From Methanobrevibacter cuticularis (GTDB taxonomy: Archaea; Methanobacteriota; Methanobacteria; Methanobacteriales; Methanobacteriaceae), in the NCBI RefSeq assembly GCF_001639285.1, contig NZ_LWMW01000158.1, forward strand, positions 1 through 64,000: 64,000 nt of DNA, written 5' to 3'. Below the pieces are notes generated by a model. It made no database searches, was not told where the DNA came from, and saw only the letters and a program-made list of their open reading frames with translations. The position numbers and the translations under genes are program-made. This document shows positions 1 through 9,262 of this stretch, in pieces; positions within the stretch are counted from its first letter, which is position 1, and every line of letters begins with the position of its first letter.

Positions 1-1174
1 AACTAGAACCTATAGAAAGAGTATTAGTCGAATAAATAGCTCCACCATCAGTACTGGCTTCATTACTATCTAAATTACTTGAAGAAATAGATAAAGGAGA
101 ACTAGTATAAATTGCTCCACCATTTTTCGCAGAATTACTAGTAAATTTAGAATTTCCATTAATATTTGATTGATGGCTACCAGATAAAAATAATCCGCCA
201 CCATTACCTTTTGCAGTGTTTTTATTAAAAGAACTAGAACCTATAGAAAGAGTGTTGGTTAAATATATAGCTCCTCCGTCTGTAGCTGTGTTTGTGGTGA
301 ATGAAGAACCCCTGATTCTTAGTTGGTCTGTGCTGTGTATAGCTCCGCCATGTTTAGCTGTGTTATTGTTAAAATTAGATTCTGAAATGTTTAAAATGTC
401 TATTGAGTGAATTGCTCCGCCGAGTTCTGTCGCTTTGTTATTTGTAAAAGTACAGCCACTTATAATTGCTCCGGTGCTTAATTGATTGTATATAGCTCCT
501 CCATTAGGTGCACGATTGTTTATAAAGGTGCAGTCAGTGATTTTAGTATTTTGAGCGTTGGCACGGATTACTAGTGCTCCTCCGTTGTTTAAGGCGGTGT
601 TTCCTGAAAAATAAGAGTTTCTGATTTCGACATTACTTGCACCATTTATACAAATAGCTCCACCAGCAGTATACTCATTATCATCATCATTATCTGCTTT
701 ATTATCTATAAAACGGCAGTTGATAATGTGAGAATTGTCTGCATTCTCATAAAGGAATATGGCTGCGCCTGAATCACCATTAGATCCTGAAAAAGTACAA
801 TTTTCAATTAAAACTGTGCTATTAGCTGAAATAGCATGAGAGCGGGGTAAACTAGCATTTACAAAGTTAATATAACGTAGGGTTACAATAGACCCTGGTA
901 AAACAATGAAAGCAGCACTACGATCACCACCATTCAAAATAGCACGGTTAGAATCAGAGCTTCCGCGAATAGTAAGATTTTTACCATCAATCCTAACAGG
1001 AGAACCATCACTCATATAAGTATCACTACCCAAGTTAATAGTATCTCCAGTACTAGCATTATTAACTCTATCCCGAATATCACCATAATCAACAGCAGAA
1101 ACCATCGCTACCGATAAAAATAACAGCATGAAAAACATGCCCAATAGTAAAAAAAAATTTTTATATGTTAACAT
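1..1174 (-). CDS. Adhesin-like surface protein, N-terminal part (runs off left edge)
   Basis: An uninterrupted reverse-strand frame of about 391 codons starts at ATG 1174 and is still open at base 1. Residues about 1-30 form a signal peptide (MLTYKNFF, a hydrophobic core, then a likely cut after VSA, before VDYGDI). The rest is a right-handed beta-helix type repeat: short strands ending in NNTA, NGGAIY or GGAIHS with Asn/Ser-rich turns, for example NCTFSGSN, NCRFIDNKA, DCTFINNRA and GCTFTNNKA. This is the pattern of the large adhesin-like proteins of Methanobrevibacter, which are exported and thought to bind host cells or microbial partners. The C-terminal anchor is outside the window. A second, unrelated-in-position member lies at 43644-46577. 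The family call is firm; ligand and function are unknown. Confidence 0.85.
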   Translation of the reverse strand, partial: MLTYKNFFLLLGMFFMLLFLSVAMVSAVDYGDIRDRVNNASTGDTINLGSDTYMSDGSPVRIDGKNLTIRGSSDSNRAILNGGDRSAAFIVLPGSIVTLRYINFVNASLPRSHAISANSTVLIENCTFSGSNGDSGAAIFLYENADNSHIINCRFIDNKADNDDDNEYTAGGAICINGASNVEIRNSYFSGNTALNNGGALVIRANAQNTKITDCTFINNRAPNGGAIYNQLSTGAIISGCTFTNNKATELGGAIHSIDILNISESNFNNNTAKHGGAIHSTDQLRIRGSSFTTNTATDGGAIYLTNTLSIGSSSFNKNTAKGNGGGLFLSGSHQSNINGNSKFTSNSAKNGGAIYTSSPLSISSSNLDSNEASTDGGAIYSTNTLSIGSS

Positions 1175-1957
1175 ATCATCCACCCATAAGTTTTTTTCCA
1201 TATATCTACATAATTCCACAATCCATACATATTTTATCAATATGTAAAAATCGATATAGTGGGCAGATGACTAGAAATATGAGGCAGATGATCCATACAT
1301 ATTAATAACTAATATAATATTTAGGACTATGCAATAATTTACCTAGTATTAGATAAATAAAGGTATTATTAGTAATAATTGGTATATGACTAAATAGTAT
1401 ATAAATTTTACTATTTAGATTTCTCATAAACTAGTTAAATCTATATGAAACATACTATTGTTTTTATAAAATAAAGAATAAAAAATATTGAAAAAATTAA
1501 AAATATAAAACTAAAAATAATTAGGATGCTAAATTTTTCATGTTTCTTTAAGAAGACATTGTATTTATTTTTTGATTGTGAGTCCAAGTGATGTGATTAT
1601 GTTTCCTAAAACTACATTTAAATATATCTTTTTATTGATTGATTCTTTTGTATAGCGATGCATTTTTAATAATTAATTTAGATTTAGATTTATATAATTA
1701 ATTTTTTAAAATAATAATATTTATTAGTCTTTAAACCAATGCTAAGATAATTTAGTGATTTTTAAAATTTTTATTTTAGAATTATTTCTCAGCCTCACGA
1801 ACTAAAAAAATTATAAAAAAATTATAAAAATTACTAAAAAGATGAAATAACAGGTAGAAAAATAAAGTGTAAAAAATTGATTTGTTTGAAAAAATTAAAA
1901 ATATGAATAAAAATTAGAAAATAATAAACTAGAAATAATAAAATAAATATGATATAG
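1175..1957. other. Intergenic, 783 bp, no gene seen
   Basis: AT-rich spacer upstream of the adhesin-like gene and upstream of nothing on the other strand. I see no reading frame of note, no RNA gene and no clear tandem repeat. It should hold the promoter of the leftward adhesin-like gene, but several TATA-like stretches make it impossible to choose one by eye. Confidence 0.5.
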
Positions 1958-2455
1958 TTAATTCAAAGCGTTATCTACTCTTTTTTTAATTATCTCAACT
2001 ACTAAAGGATCTGCACCTAAAGGTTCTGTGAAAATAATTTCCCCATCAAAATTTATCTTTTCAAAATCATGATGATGGTCGTGATGAGAATGATTATCGC
2101 CATGTTCCTCATGATTTTCATTGGTATGGTCATGTTCGTCTACATCATCAATTAAGCGCAATATTTTAGGAATATCTCGAGTGGTATGCATTCCATTAGC
2201 TAAAAATACAGGAACAACTATCACTTTTTCAATTTCTGTATTTTTCACTAGATTGTCCATAGCTTTAGGAATATTTGGTTCACGAAGTTCCATGTAACAT
2301 ATACCAACTTTGAAATCTGTGTGTTCTCTATACATATCTGCTAATTTGTTGATAGTTTCACTACTTTCAGGAAGTCTACTTCCATGGCTAATAAGTAAAA
2401 CTCCAGTGTTTTTAGAATTTGAATTTAAAGTTTTTGATTTCATTTTATTAATCAT
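1958..2455 (-). CDS. cfbA: CbiX/CfbA-type sirohydrochlorin chelatase, single domain
   Basis: This 165-residue protein belongs to the small CbiX family, which in methanogens inserts Ni (coenzyme F430 route) or Co (cobamide route) into sirohydrochlorin. The metal-site histidines are visible: LLISHGSR (His24) and LANGMHTTRDIP (His90). A histidine-rich loop at about 107-129 (HDHTNENHEEHGDNHSHHDHHHD region) is inserted before the last strand, as in known small CbiX proteins, and may store or deliver metal. The C-terminus has the family's EPLGADPLVVEII. A second homologue with two such domains lies at 3756-4778. Met5 is an alternative start; no strong ribosome binding site decides. Whether this copy or the double-domain one is the F430 nickel chelatase cannot be told from sequence, so the symbol is tentative. 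Confidence 0.85.
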   Translation of the reverse strand: MINKMKSKTLNSNSKNTGVLLISHGSRLPESSETINKLADMYREHTDFKVGICYMELREPNIPKAMDNLVKNTEIEKVIVVPVFLANGMHTTRDIPKILRLIDDVDEHDHTNENHEEHGDNHSHHDHHHDFEKINFDGEIIFTEPLGADPLVVEIIKKRVDNALN

Positions 2456-2608
2456 CCAATCTAATTTTTAAAGGATCTTTTATCGTTATCATGTGAATTT
2501 AGTTAATTAAAACTAATGAATTTAGTATCAAAATTATAATTATTTTTAACATATAATTGAAATCATAATAATTAAAAAATAACAAATCAAATTTAAGATA
2601 CCTGAAAT

Positions 2609-2740
2609 TATCTTTAATATATTTAATAATATATTTAAACTTATCTTTAATAGAATTAAAATTACCTTTAATGTATTTAATAATATATTTAAACTTATGT
2701 TTAATAGAATTAAAATTATCTTTAATAAAGTTAAAATTAT
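2609..2740. repeat. 54-bp tandem repeat, about 2.4 copies, in a 701-bp gap
   Basis: Copies start at 2609, 2663 and 2717 (partial), with a unit beginning TATCTTTAAT and containing TAATATATTTAAAC. It lies in the gene-free stretch 2456-3156 between the chelatase and the rhodanese gene. The rest of the gap is plain AT-rich DNA that should contain the promoter of the rhodanese gene near its right end. Confidence 0.75.
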
Positions 2741-3156
2741 TCTTAAGATATTTAAGCCGATTTTAATGGTTCTAATGAAAAATTAATTGTTTAAATAATC
2801 ATGATTTTCTACAACATCTCATTAAATAAAAAAAAACTTTCGCTATTTTTAGAATTTCATTTAAATCTTTAATAAGCTAAAATATCTTTAATAATTTAAT
2901 TTATCTTTAATTATAATATGTAATATATAATCTTTTAAATTTCATTACCAATAGGTTTATTAATATAAAACATGAAACAATTGAAAAATATATTTAATTT
3001 TGAATAATAATTATAATAATATATTTATTAATAATTTGTTATATTATGATAAATTGCATATACTTGATTTTAAATATACTAATTATATAAATTTAAAGTT
3101 ATTTTTAATTAGAATAAGTTTCTAAAATCAATTGTAAAATAAGAGGAGGTAGAAAC

Positions 3157-3468
3157 ATGAAATATCAAAATATAAGTCCTGAAGAATTAGAAATAAAATT
3201 AAAAGAAAATAATCCTATATTTTTAGTGGATGTTAGAAGTAAAGAAGAATATGATGAAAGACACATCCCCAATTCTATTTTAATACCATTAGACAATATA
3301 AGTCATGATATAACCGATCAAGTGAAAGATAAAAGTGAAAAACTATTTTTATATTGTAGAAGTGGGAGAAGAAGCAAGTTAGCAGCAGAAAAACTAGCTG
3401 ATACAGGCTATAATAATATTTATCTTTTAGAAGGAGGTCTTAACAACTGGAAATATGAAATTGAATAA
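3157..3468 (+). CDS. Rhodanese-domain protein
   Basis: A 103-residue single rhodanese domain, predicted to be cytoplasmic. The family carries sulfur as a cysteine persulfide. Visible features are the CH2A-like start FLVDVRSKEEYDERHIPNS, the active-site loop LYCRSGRRS with the catalytic Cys at residue 67, and the C-terminal YLLEGGLNNW. The loop is of the six-residue CRSGRR type. A strong ribosome binding site (AGGAGG, 9 bases before ATG) supports this start. The gene stands alone between two leftward chelatase genes. Siroheme and F430 enzymes and sulfur transfer could be related, but there is no operon link to show it. Confidence 0.9.
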   Translation: MKYQNISPEELEIKLKENNPIFLVDVRSKEEYDERHIPNSILIPLDNISHDITDQVKDKSEKLFLYCRSGRRSKLAAEKLADTGYNNIYLLEGGLNNWKYEIE

Positions 3469-3755
3469 AAAATAAAAAAAATGAAATACTATCTCATGAA
3501 AAGGATGAACTCTTAAAAAATAGCTATTTCCATTCTCAATTTTCAGAATAATACTTTAAATAGTGTTTTTAATATTAAAATAGTTTTTAAGCATTATTTC
3601 AGCTGTAAAGTTTCAAAAAATTCTTTATTTTCAGAATTTCACGAAAAAGTTTAAAAAACTCTAAAAAACTTAATTCTAGGACGAATATGAAATATAAAAA
3701 TTCAATGAATTAAATTCAAGTGAATATTTCAATAATCGATGAGGAAATAATCCGA

Positions 3756-4778
3756 TTATTTAATTTCATTCTCTATTCTTTCTTTAATAATTTCAATTAT
3801 TAATGAATCTGCACCTAAAGGCTCGGTGTATAATATTTCACCATTAAATTCAATTTCTTCTCTAGCATGAGAATGGTCATGGGTGTGACTATGAGAATGG
3901 GTATGATTATTAGAATGACTATGATTATGAGAATCTTTCTTCTCATTATCCTCTAAAAGGCCTAAAATAGTGGGAATATCTCTAGTTGTATGAACACCTG
4001 GAGCTATGAATACAGGAACAACTACTAATCTATCTATTTCATTATTCTTTATTATTTTATTGATTGCTTGAGGTATACTTGGCTCAGAAAGTTCCATGAA
4101 TCCTTGTCCAACGACATAATCATTAGTAATTATGTATTGATTGAAAATATCAGTTATAAACTCACGATTATAATTCAATCTACTTCCATGACTAACAAGG
4201 ATAATTCCTGTTTTTTGATCCGTGGTTTTGATTTTCGAAGTTTCAATAGCTGAATTAACTCTTTTATCAATTATATTTAGAATTGAAGAATCGGCCCCAA
4301 TACAATTTATCAAATTAATTTCACCATCGAAATTGATTGGATTCAAATCATTTAAATAATGATCAGGAGGATAATTACCTTCTGGACATCTAGGATCAGT
4401 TTCTAAAGGACTTAATCCCAGCATTAATGGAATATCAATGTTTGTATGAATTCCTTGAGCTAAAAAGACGGGCATAGCTATTATCCTATCAATATCCCCA
4501 TCTTTTGTTAAATTATCAATAGCTTTTGAAATAGAAGGTTCAGCTACTTTCATATATCCAACTTCTGTTTTATGACCAGTAGTTTCTATATATTTCGTGA
4601 CTATTTCTTTAAAAGTCTTTGAAGCATAATCTAAGCTACTTCCGTGACTTATAAGTAAAACTCCAAAATTGTCCTTAGGTCTGCTAGAGGTTTTTAAATT
4701 GTTAGAATCCATAGAATTATCCTGAAAACCTAAATCAGTGCTAGTAGAATTATTTTGAAAGCTTGAATTTGAATCCAT
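3756..4778 (-). CDS. Double-domain CbiX-type chelatase with His-rich insert
   Basis: This 340-residue protein is two CbiX domains in tandem. The first has LLISHGSS (His45) and FLAQGIHTNIDIP (His111). The second has ILVSHGSR (His197) and FIAPGVHTTRDIP (His263), followed by a histidine-rich loop at about 284-304. Each half ends with GADS and a helix. Both halves keep the metal-binding histidines, so neither looks dead. Residues 1-35 are a low-complexity Ser/Asn tail. The ATG at 4778 has GGAG 9 bases upstream and overlaps the last 29 bases of the upstream Zn-ribbon gene, so the two are co-transcribed. The long CbiX proteins of cobalamin pathways are also two-domain, so cobaltochelatase is the likeliest role; metal specificity is not visible. 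Confidence 0.85.
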   Translation of the reverse strand: MDSNSSFQNNSTSTDLGFQDNSMDSNNLKTSSRPKDNFGVLLISHGSSLDYASKTFKEIVTKYIETTGHKTEVGYMKVAEPSISKAIDNLTKDGDIDRIIAMPVFLAQGIHTNIDIPLMLGLSPLETDPRCPEGNYPPDHYLNDLNPINFDGEINLINCIGADSSILNIIDKRVNSAIETSKIKTTDQKTGIILVSHGSRLNYNREFITDIFNQYIITNDYVVGQGFMELSEPSIPQAINKIIKNNEIDRLVVVPVFIAPGVHTTRDIPTILGLLEDNEKKDSHNHSHSNNHTHSHSHTHDHSHAREEIEFNGEILYTEPLGADSLIIEIIKERIENEIK

Positions 4779-5148
4779 AGGAAATTACTCCGTCTTCACC
4801 ATCTGCTCTAATTTTTCTAAATACCATTTCAACTGGATCTCCAATTTCAATTTTATTTACATCACAATCAACTAACTGTGTTGTTAATTTAGCACCTTCT
4901 TCTAACTCTACAATAGCTACTGCATAGGGAGCTATGGTTTTAAAGTCGTCGGTTGGAGTTTCAACTATGGAGAAACTATGGATTTTTCCTTTTCCTTTAA
5001 ATTGAATATTTTCAATCTTTCCTTTTCTCCTACACTTAGGGCATATAACTCTTGGAGGGAAATAAACTCCCCCACATTCTTCACATTTTGAACCAATAAG
5101 ATTATATCTTTGTGGAATATGTCGCCATGTTCTTACAATATCAGACAT
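4750..5148 (-). CDS. Zn-ribbon/OB-fold protein (DUF35 family)
   Basis: A 132-residue protein of the DUF35 family: a rubredoxin-like Zn ribbon (CEECGGVYFPPRVICPKC, Cys pairs near residues 21/24 and 35/38) followed by an OB fold (GKGKIHSFSIVETPTDDF, then YAVAIVELEEGAKLT). In archaea such proteins bridge acetoacetyl-CoA thiolase and HMG-CoA synthase in the mevalonate pathway and are usually encoded beside them. Here neither partner is adjacent; the gene instead overlaps the double CbiX gene by 29 bases. A clear GGAGG stands 6 bases before the ATG. The family is sure; the partner enzymes must lie elsewhere or the protein has another client. Confidence 0.85.
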   Translation of the reverse strand: MSDIVRTWRHIPQRYNLIGSKCEECGGVYFPPRVICPKCRRKGKIENIQFKGKGKIHSFSIVETPTDDFKTIAPYAVAIVELEEGAKLTTQLVDCDVNKIEIGDPVEMVFRKIRADGEDGVISYGFKFKLSK

Positions 5149-5365
5149 TTCAATCCTCCTAAAAAGTTAAAGTAAATTAAACGAATTTTTAAGAATCTAG
5201 TATAAATTTAGATGTTTTAATTTAAATATTTAGTAAACTTATTAATCACATATTAAGTAATGTAGTGAATAATATAAAAATATAGTTAATACTTTAATCT
5301 AAATTTATATTATTTTATTGTATTGTTTTTTAGATAAATAAATTTTATGGTATCAATTGTAAAAT

Positions 5366-5421
5366 ATAATTCTAGAAACATAATTCTAGAAACATAATTT
5401 TAGAAACATAATTTTAGAAAT
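5366..5421. repeat. 14-bp tandem repeat, 4 copies, in a 434-bp gap
   Basis: Four near-identical units (ATAATTCTAGAAAC, later copies ATAATTTTAGAAAC) run head to tail from 5366. They sit in the gap 5149-5582 between the divergent Zn-ribbon gene and the pilin-like pair, about 160 bases upstream of the latter. The remainder of the gap is featureless AT-rich DNA. Confidence 0.8.
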
Positions 5422-5582
5422 ATAATTTCATATTAATACATTCACTAAGCAAATTTTAGAGTTATAAATCATACCCATGACCATAATAAATTTTTATAGG
5501 AATGCTATTTTTTATTTTAAAATAAATATTGATATTAAAAAATAGTAATATTTTTATATAAATTTATAATAAAAAATGATTA

Positions 5583-6626
5583 ATGAATTTAAATAAAATA
5601 ATAAAGTTGAAAAATCTAAGAGATCAAAAACTAGACATGAGAAAAAATAAAGAAGAATATATATTTTATAACAAAAATGGAAATGTATTCATAGGATTAG
5701 CTACAATAATGGTATTTTTACTAATTATAATGAGTATAATATTTCTAAATGTGAGTAATGACTCGAATCAAATAAATAATGATGCTATTGATTCAAATAG
5801 CTTTAATTATATGATTCAAGATTATAATAGAAATATTCCAGTTCTTGGAAAAGATATCATGGGAAAAATAGCTAATGATACCATACATAATTATGTTCCT
5901 TGTTCTGATAGTCCAAATACGATTAAAAAAAGATTACAAGAAAAGTTAGATGAAAAAAATGAAGAAATAGGTAATAATAACAACATCATGATGGAATCAG
6001 AGGTCTTAAGCGTTTATAATGGAAATAATCCATATCATGTTAATATAAAAACTCATATTCATGGGAAAAAAGGAAATTTAGAATATGATGAAGTCATTGA
6101 AAGTGTGGTAAAAATTGAAGGATTAAAAGATCCACTTCCATTTTTGATGTGTAAGAATAAGCCAAATCTGTCTGAAAATGGAACAAAAATAATTTACCAT
6201 GATTCTTTAGAAGCCTATTTTATTGAAAATAACCTATTAAATCCTTATGCTTATAATAATGCCAGTTCTCCACTGATAATAAAAAAATGTCCATATGACC
6301 CCTATGAACATCATGGAGATGGTCATACTTTAAAAAATTGTATAGATAATGGTTATTATCATGAAAGTGCAGATGGTGCCTGTTATTTATGTAGATTAGA
6401 AGGAAAAGGAGTATGTAATCATTATGGTCTTGAAACATTTATTGTGCCAAATAAAGTGAATGAACTTAATTTTAGATCCATTAGTTCCTCTGATCATGTG
6501 ATTTTTAATGATCATTATCCTGGAGAAAATCTTGGTTTCTATAAAAATGGTTCAATTTATGAAATTTTGTTCCTAGATGATTCTCATCGAGCAAAATATG
6601 GAGTAGAGCATCTTTCTTACATATAA
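5583..6626 (+). CDS. Membrane-anchored Cys/His-rich protein, pilin-like N-terminus
   Basis: Not a family I can name. The 347-residue protein has a basic N-terminus, then NKNGNVFIGLATIMVF and a single hydrophobic helix at about 36-58, the arrangement of an archaeal type IV pilin-like signal (Gly before the helix), followed by an extracellular domain. Near residues 236-282 there is a compact Cys/His-rich segment: CPYDPYEHHGDGHTLKNC, YYHESADGACYLC, GVCNHYG, suggesting metal binding or disulfides. The downstream gene starts 26 bases later and also has a pilin-like start, so they form an operon. Met19 (5637) is an alternative start; no ribosome binding site is decisive. Surface location is inferred. 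Confidence 0.7.
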   Translation: MNLNKIIKLKNLRDQKLDMRKNKEEYIFYNKNGNVFIGLATIMVFLLIIMSIIFLNVSNDSNQINNDAIDSNSFNYMIQDYNRNIPVLGKDIMGKIANDTIHNYVPCSDSPNTIKKRLQEKLDEKNEEIGNNNNIMMESEVLSVYNGNNPYHVNIKTHIHGKKGNLEYDEVIESVVKIEGLKDPLPFLMCKNKPNLSENGTKIIYHDSLEAYFIENNLLNPYAYNNASSPLIIKKCPYDPYEHHGDGHTLKNCIDNGYYHESADGACYLCRLEGKGVCNHYGLETFIVPNKVNELNFRSISSSDHVIFNDHYPGENLGFYKNGSIYEILFLDDSHRAKYGVEHLSYI

Positions 6627-6652
6627 GTGAAAAAAGAGAAAATGGAGAAATT

Positions 6653-7645
6653 ATGAGTATTTATAAAGATTCAAAAGGAGTTTTATTTTCAACTGACTTC
6701 TTATTAGGTTTATTTCTATTTATAATTGCTATTGGAATGATGATAAACATAATAGACAATTCAGATGATAAAATACTAAATTCACTAGAAGTAAACAATT
6801 TAGAAAGACTAACTTCTGAAATAGCTGACTATTTAATAAATAATCCTGGTTCACCAGAAAATTGGGAAAATTTAAATGATTATAATGATGTGAGCCCAGG
6901 ACTTGCAATTAGAAATGGAAATAATGACACGATTATTAATAGTATTTCATTTAAAAAAATTAAAATACTTGAAAATGAACAATATGAGACTTTAATAGAT
7001 CGAAACATCTTTAATGATGAAATAAAAAGTTCAATAGCTATTTATCCATTTAATGAAAATCTAGATCCTATTACAATAGGCAATGATGTGATTAATAAAA
7101 ATATTTCAAACGTTGTAGTAGTCAATAGAACAATAACATGTGATTTTTTATCTAGTTTAGCTCTTGTATCAATTATTAATGAAAACAGAGATATCATCTA
7201 TGATAAATTATGTAATCATGATATTATTGATAATGGAAATGATATTAGTGAACTAGATCATGTTGAAAATCAAGATTTTATATGGATATGTAAAGAATTT
7301 AAAGTTAAAAGAAGTGAACTTGAAAATAACAATTATTACTTGTTATTTAATAAAGAAAGTACAAAAATTAATTCTCATTGGATTTTGGATAGTTCTAAAA
7401 CCGAAATTAATATAGAAAATTCAATTACATCCCCTATTATTAATTTAAATAGGTATTTCGAAGATAATTTAGCTAATGAAAGCTCTTTGATATTTTATTT
7501 ACATTGTAAAGTTCCGAAAAAAGATAAAAATAAATTTGAATGTGTTTTAGCATCGGTTCCATATGACTTAAACCTTGATAATATTAATATTGATTATTTC
7601 AAAACTCAAAATTCTTATTTCATATTAAAAACTTGGTATGAATGA
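6653..7645 (+). CDS. Pilin-like membrane-anchored protein
   Basis: 330 residues. The N-terminus MSIYKDSKGVLFSTDFLLG followed by a hydrophobic helix to about residue 37 resembles an archaeal class III/type IV prepilin signal, with the cut expected after SKG. After it comes LTSEIADYLINNPGSPENWE (about 54-74), a segment I associate with archaeal pilin-like proteins of this type. The rest is Asn/Asp-rich and shows no enzyme motif. It follows the gene at 5583-6626 with a spacing of 26 bases and a GGAG-like site before its ATG. Together they probably make a minor pilin or a surface complex. Function is inferred from the signal only. Confidence 0.7.
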   Translation: MSIYKDSKGVLFSTDFLLGLFLFIIAIGMMINIIDNSDDKILNSLEVNNLERLTSEIADYLINNPGSPENWENLNDYNDVSPGLAIRNGNNDTIINSISFKKIKILENEQYETLIDRNIFNDEIKSSIAIYPFNENLDPITIGNDVINKNISNVVVVNRTITCDFLSSLALVSIINENRDIIYDKLCNHDIIDNGNDISELDHVENQDFIWICKEFKVKRSELENNNYYLLFNKESTKINSHWILDSSKTEINIENSITSPIINLNRYFEDNLANESSLIFYLHCKVPKKDKNKFECVLASVPYDLNLDNINIDYFKTQNSYFILKTWYE

Positions 7646-7671
7646 GCCATGACCCCCTAATTGAAATAAAA

Positions 7672-9024
7672 TCAAATAACAAAAATGTGCAAAACTGCCA
7701 AAGCTACTGTAACAAGAATCAAAGAAGATATCGAATCAGTTATACTTGTTGAAATTGGAATCACTATATTATCTGGGTTGAAACCTTTTCTATAGGAAAT
7801 AGAAGATATAAAAAAGACTATTAAAATCATTATACCTATCAAAATCATTCCAGAAACTGTACTTATAGATAGAATACTGAAAAACCCAATTCCAGGAAAA
7901 TTAAGGAGTCTTGAAGATGCTTCAGCCAAAAATCCAATGATTGGATATATGATAATAGCTAAAACTACAATTATTAAGAAATTATTTACGCTAGTTTTTT
8001 CAGGCTTTAAAACTGGTTCAATTAATCCCGCATGAAGGGCGGATGAAAGCCTTGCACCTAAAATACTTACTAAATTACCACTTTCACCAGAAAACAATGG
8101 AACCAATGTTAAAAGACTTGGATTTTTAAGAAGTACAGAAATAGAGCTATTCAAAAATCCTCCAGCGGAAACTCCTAAAACTGAAGAAAGAAGAAGTACT
8201 GGAGTAGATTGCATCACAATGTCCCTCATTTCACCTTCTGATCTTATAGCATAAATAAATACTATGATAGTAATTATAATAGCTAAAATAAATAATGAAT
8301 ATTTTAAAAGAACATGCGAAAGTAATGAAACTATAATTAAAGATAATATAATTGATGGTAATGTAAATAAATCTCCAAAAGCAGCTATAAGTGGAGTAGA
8401 AATATTATCTGGATCCCATCCATTCTTAAAACTTTTTAATGATATGAGCATGGTTAATGGTAACATTATAACACTGGAAATTAAACCAGCGAATACTGAA
8501 ATTAGTGTAAAGTCCAGTAAACTCATACTGTCAAAATTAAAGAGTGTGCATATTCCTTTTGCTAAAAATGCTAAGAAAAGAGATAATATTAATGTTAAAA
8601 TCAAAGAAGATAGGATATTTTCTGTTAATATTTTAGAACGTTTAAGTTTTGGAGATATAAGGCCAATGTGAAGATTTGAACCTAATCTAGACCCTAATGC
8701 TCCAAAAATATTTCCCCTCATTCCAATAGCCCCCGGAATAAGGACCATTAAACCAGGAAATGTTTCTAAAAAGAAAGTCATGTTTCCAAGGATGATACCT
8801 GCAAATAAATCACCAATTGCACAGATTAAAAGAGCTATTAATCCTTCTTTAATGACAGAATTACTATCTTTAAAAAATGAATTAAATCTATTAATTGCAG
8901 AATAGACAAGAGAACAAAGCATTTCTAGCTTTTCATAAAGGAACAATATTGAGTTGACTATAAATAAAACTAACATGTTTAATATATGTCGAATCATCTT
9001 CAATAGAAGCTTTGTTTTCTTCAC
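7672..9024 (-). CDS. MgtE/SLC41-type divalent cation transporter, two membrane domains
   Basis: About 450 residues with two copies of the MgtE/SLC41 membrane domain. Repeat 1 shows PGLMVLIPGAIGMRGNIFG and GSRLGSNLHIGL; repeat 2 shows LVPLFSGESGNLVSILG and ARLSSALHAGL. About ten hydrophobic segments follow in the usual pattern. The bacterial N domain and CBS domains are absent, as in other archaeal and SLC41 members. The frame can be opened at TTG 9051, but GTG 9024 is preceded by GGGTGATT at 4 bases, so I take 9024. The upstream gene (9263-9859) is a PhoU/TrkA-C regulator, the likely cytoplasmic control subunit. Mg2+ is the family's usual substrate; other divalent ions are possible. Confidence 0.88.
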   Translation of the reverse strand: MKKTKLLLKMIRHILNMLVLFIVNSILFLYEKLEMLCSLVYSAINRFNSFFKDSNSVIKEGLIALLICAIGDLFAGIILGNMTFFLETFPGLMVLIPGAIGMRGNIFGALGSRLGSNLHIGLISPKLKRSKILTENILSSLILTLILSLFLAFLAKGICTLFNFDSMSLLDFTLISVFAGLISSVIMLPLTMLISLKSFKNGWDPDNISTPLIAAFGDLFTLPSIILSLIIVSLLSHVLLKYSLFILAIIITIIVFIYAIRSEGEMRDIVMQSTPVLLLSSVLGVSAGGFLNSSISVLLKNPSLLTLVPLFSGESGNLVSILGARLSSALHAGLIEPVLKPEKTSVNNFLIIVVLAIIIYPIIGFLAEASSRLLNFPGIGFFSILSISTVSGMILIGIMILIVFFISSISYRKGFNPDNIVIPISTSITDSISSLILVTVALAVLHIFVI

Positions 9025-9099
9025 ATAAATCACCCACAAACATTTTATCAACTCAAATCTTTACAAAAATATATTAAAATATTATTCTTAATTGTTAAA

Positions 9100-9207
9100 A
9101 ACTAAATATTTTAAACTAAACTAATATTATATTAAACTAATATTTTAAACTAAACTAAATTATATTAAACTAAATTATATTAAACTAAACTAATATTTTA
9201 AACTAAA
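9100..9207. repeat. Short interspersed ATTAAACTAA repeats
   Basis: The gap between the transporter and its regulator contains at least six copies of TTAAACTAA in an irregular series (TATTTTAAACTAAACTAA alternating with TATATTAAACTAA). It separates the two genes by about 240 bases without an evident terminator. Confidence 0.5.
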
Positions 9208-9262
9208 AATTATTATTAATTAATAGAAGAATCTATTAAAATAAATATTATATTAAAAGCTA

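Noticed and set aside
216-410. Plus-strand frame over the left adhesin-like gene
   Set aside because: It is antisense to a coherent beta-helix protein with signal peptide; hydrophobic Ser/Leu composition is the usual shadow of Asn/Gly-rich repeats.
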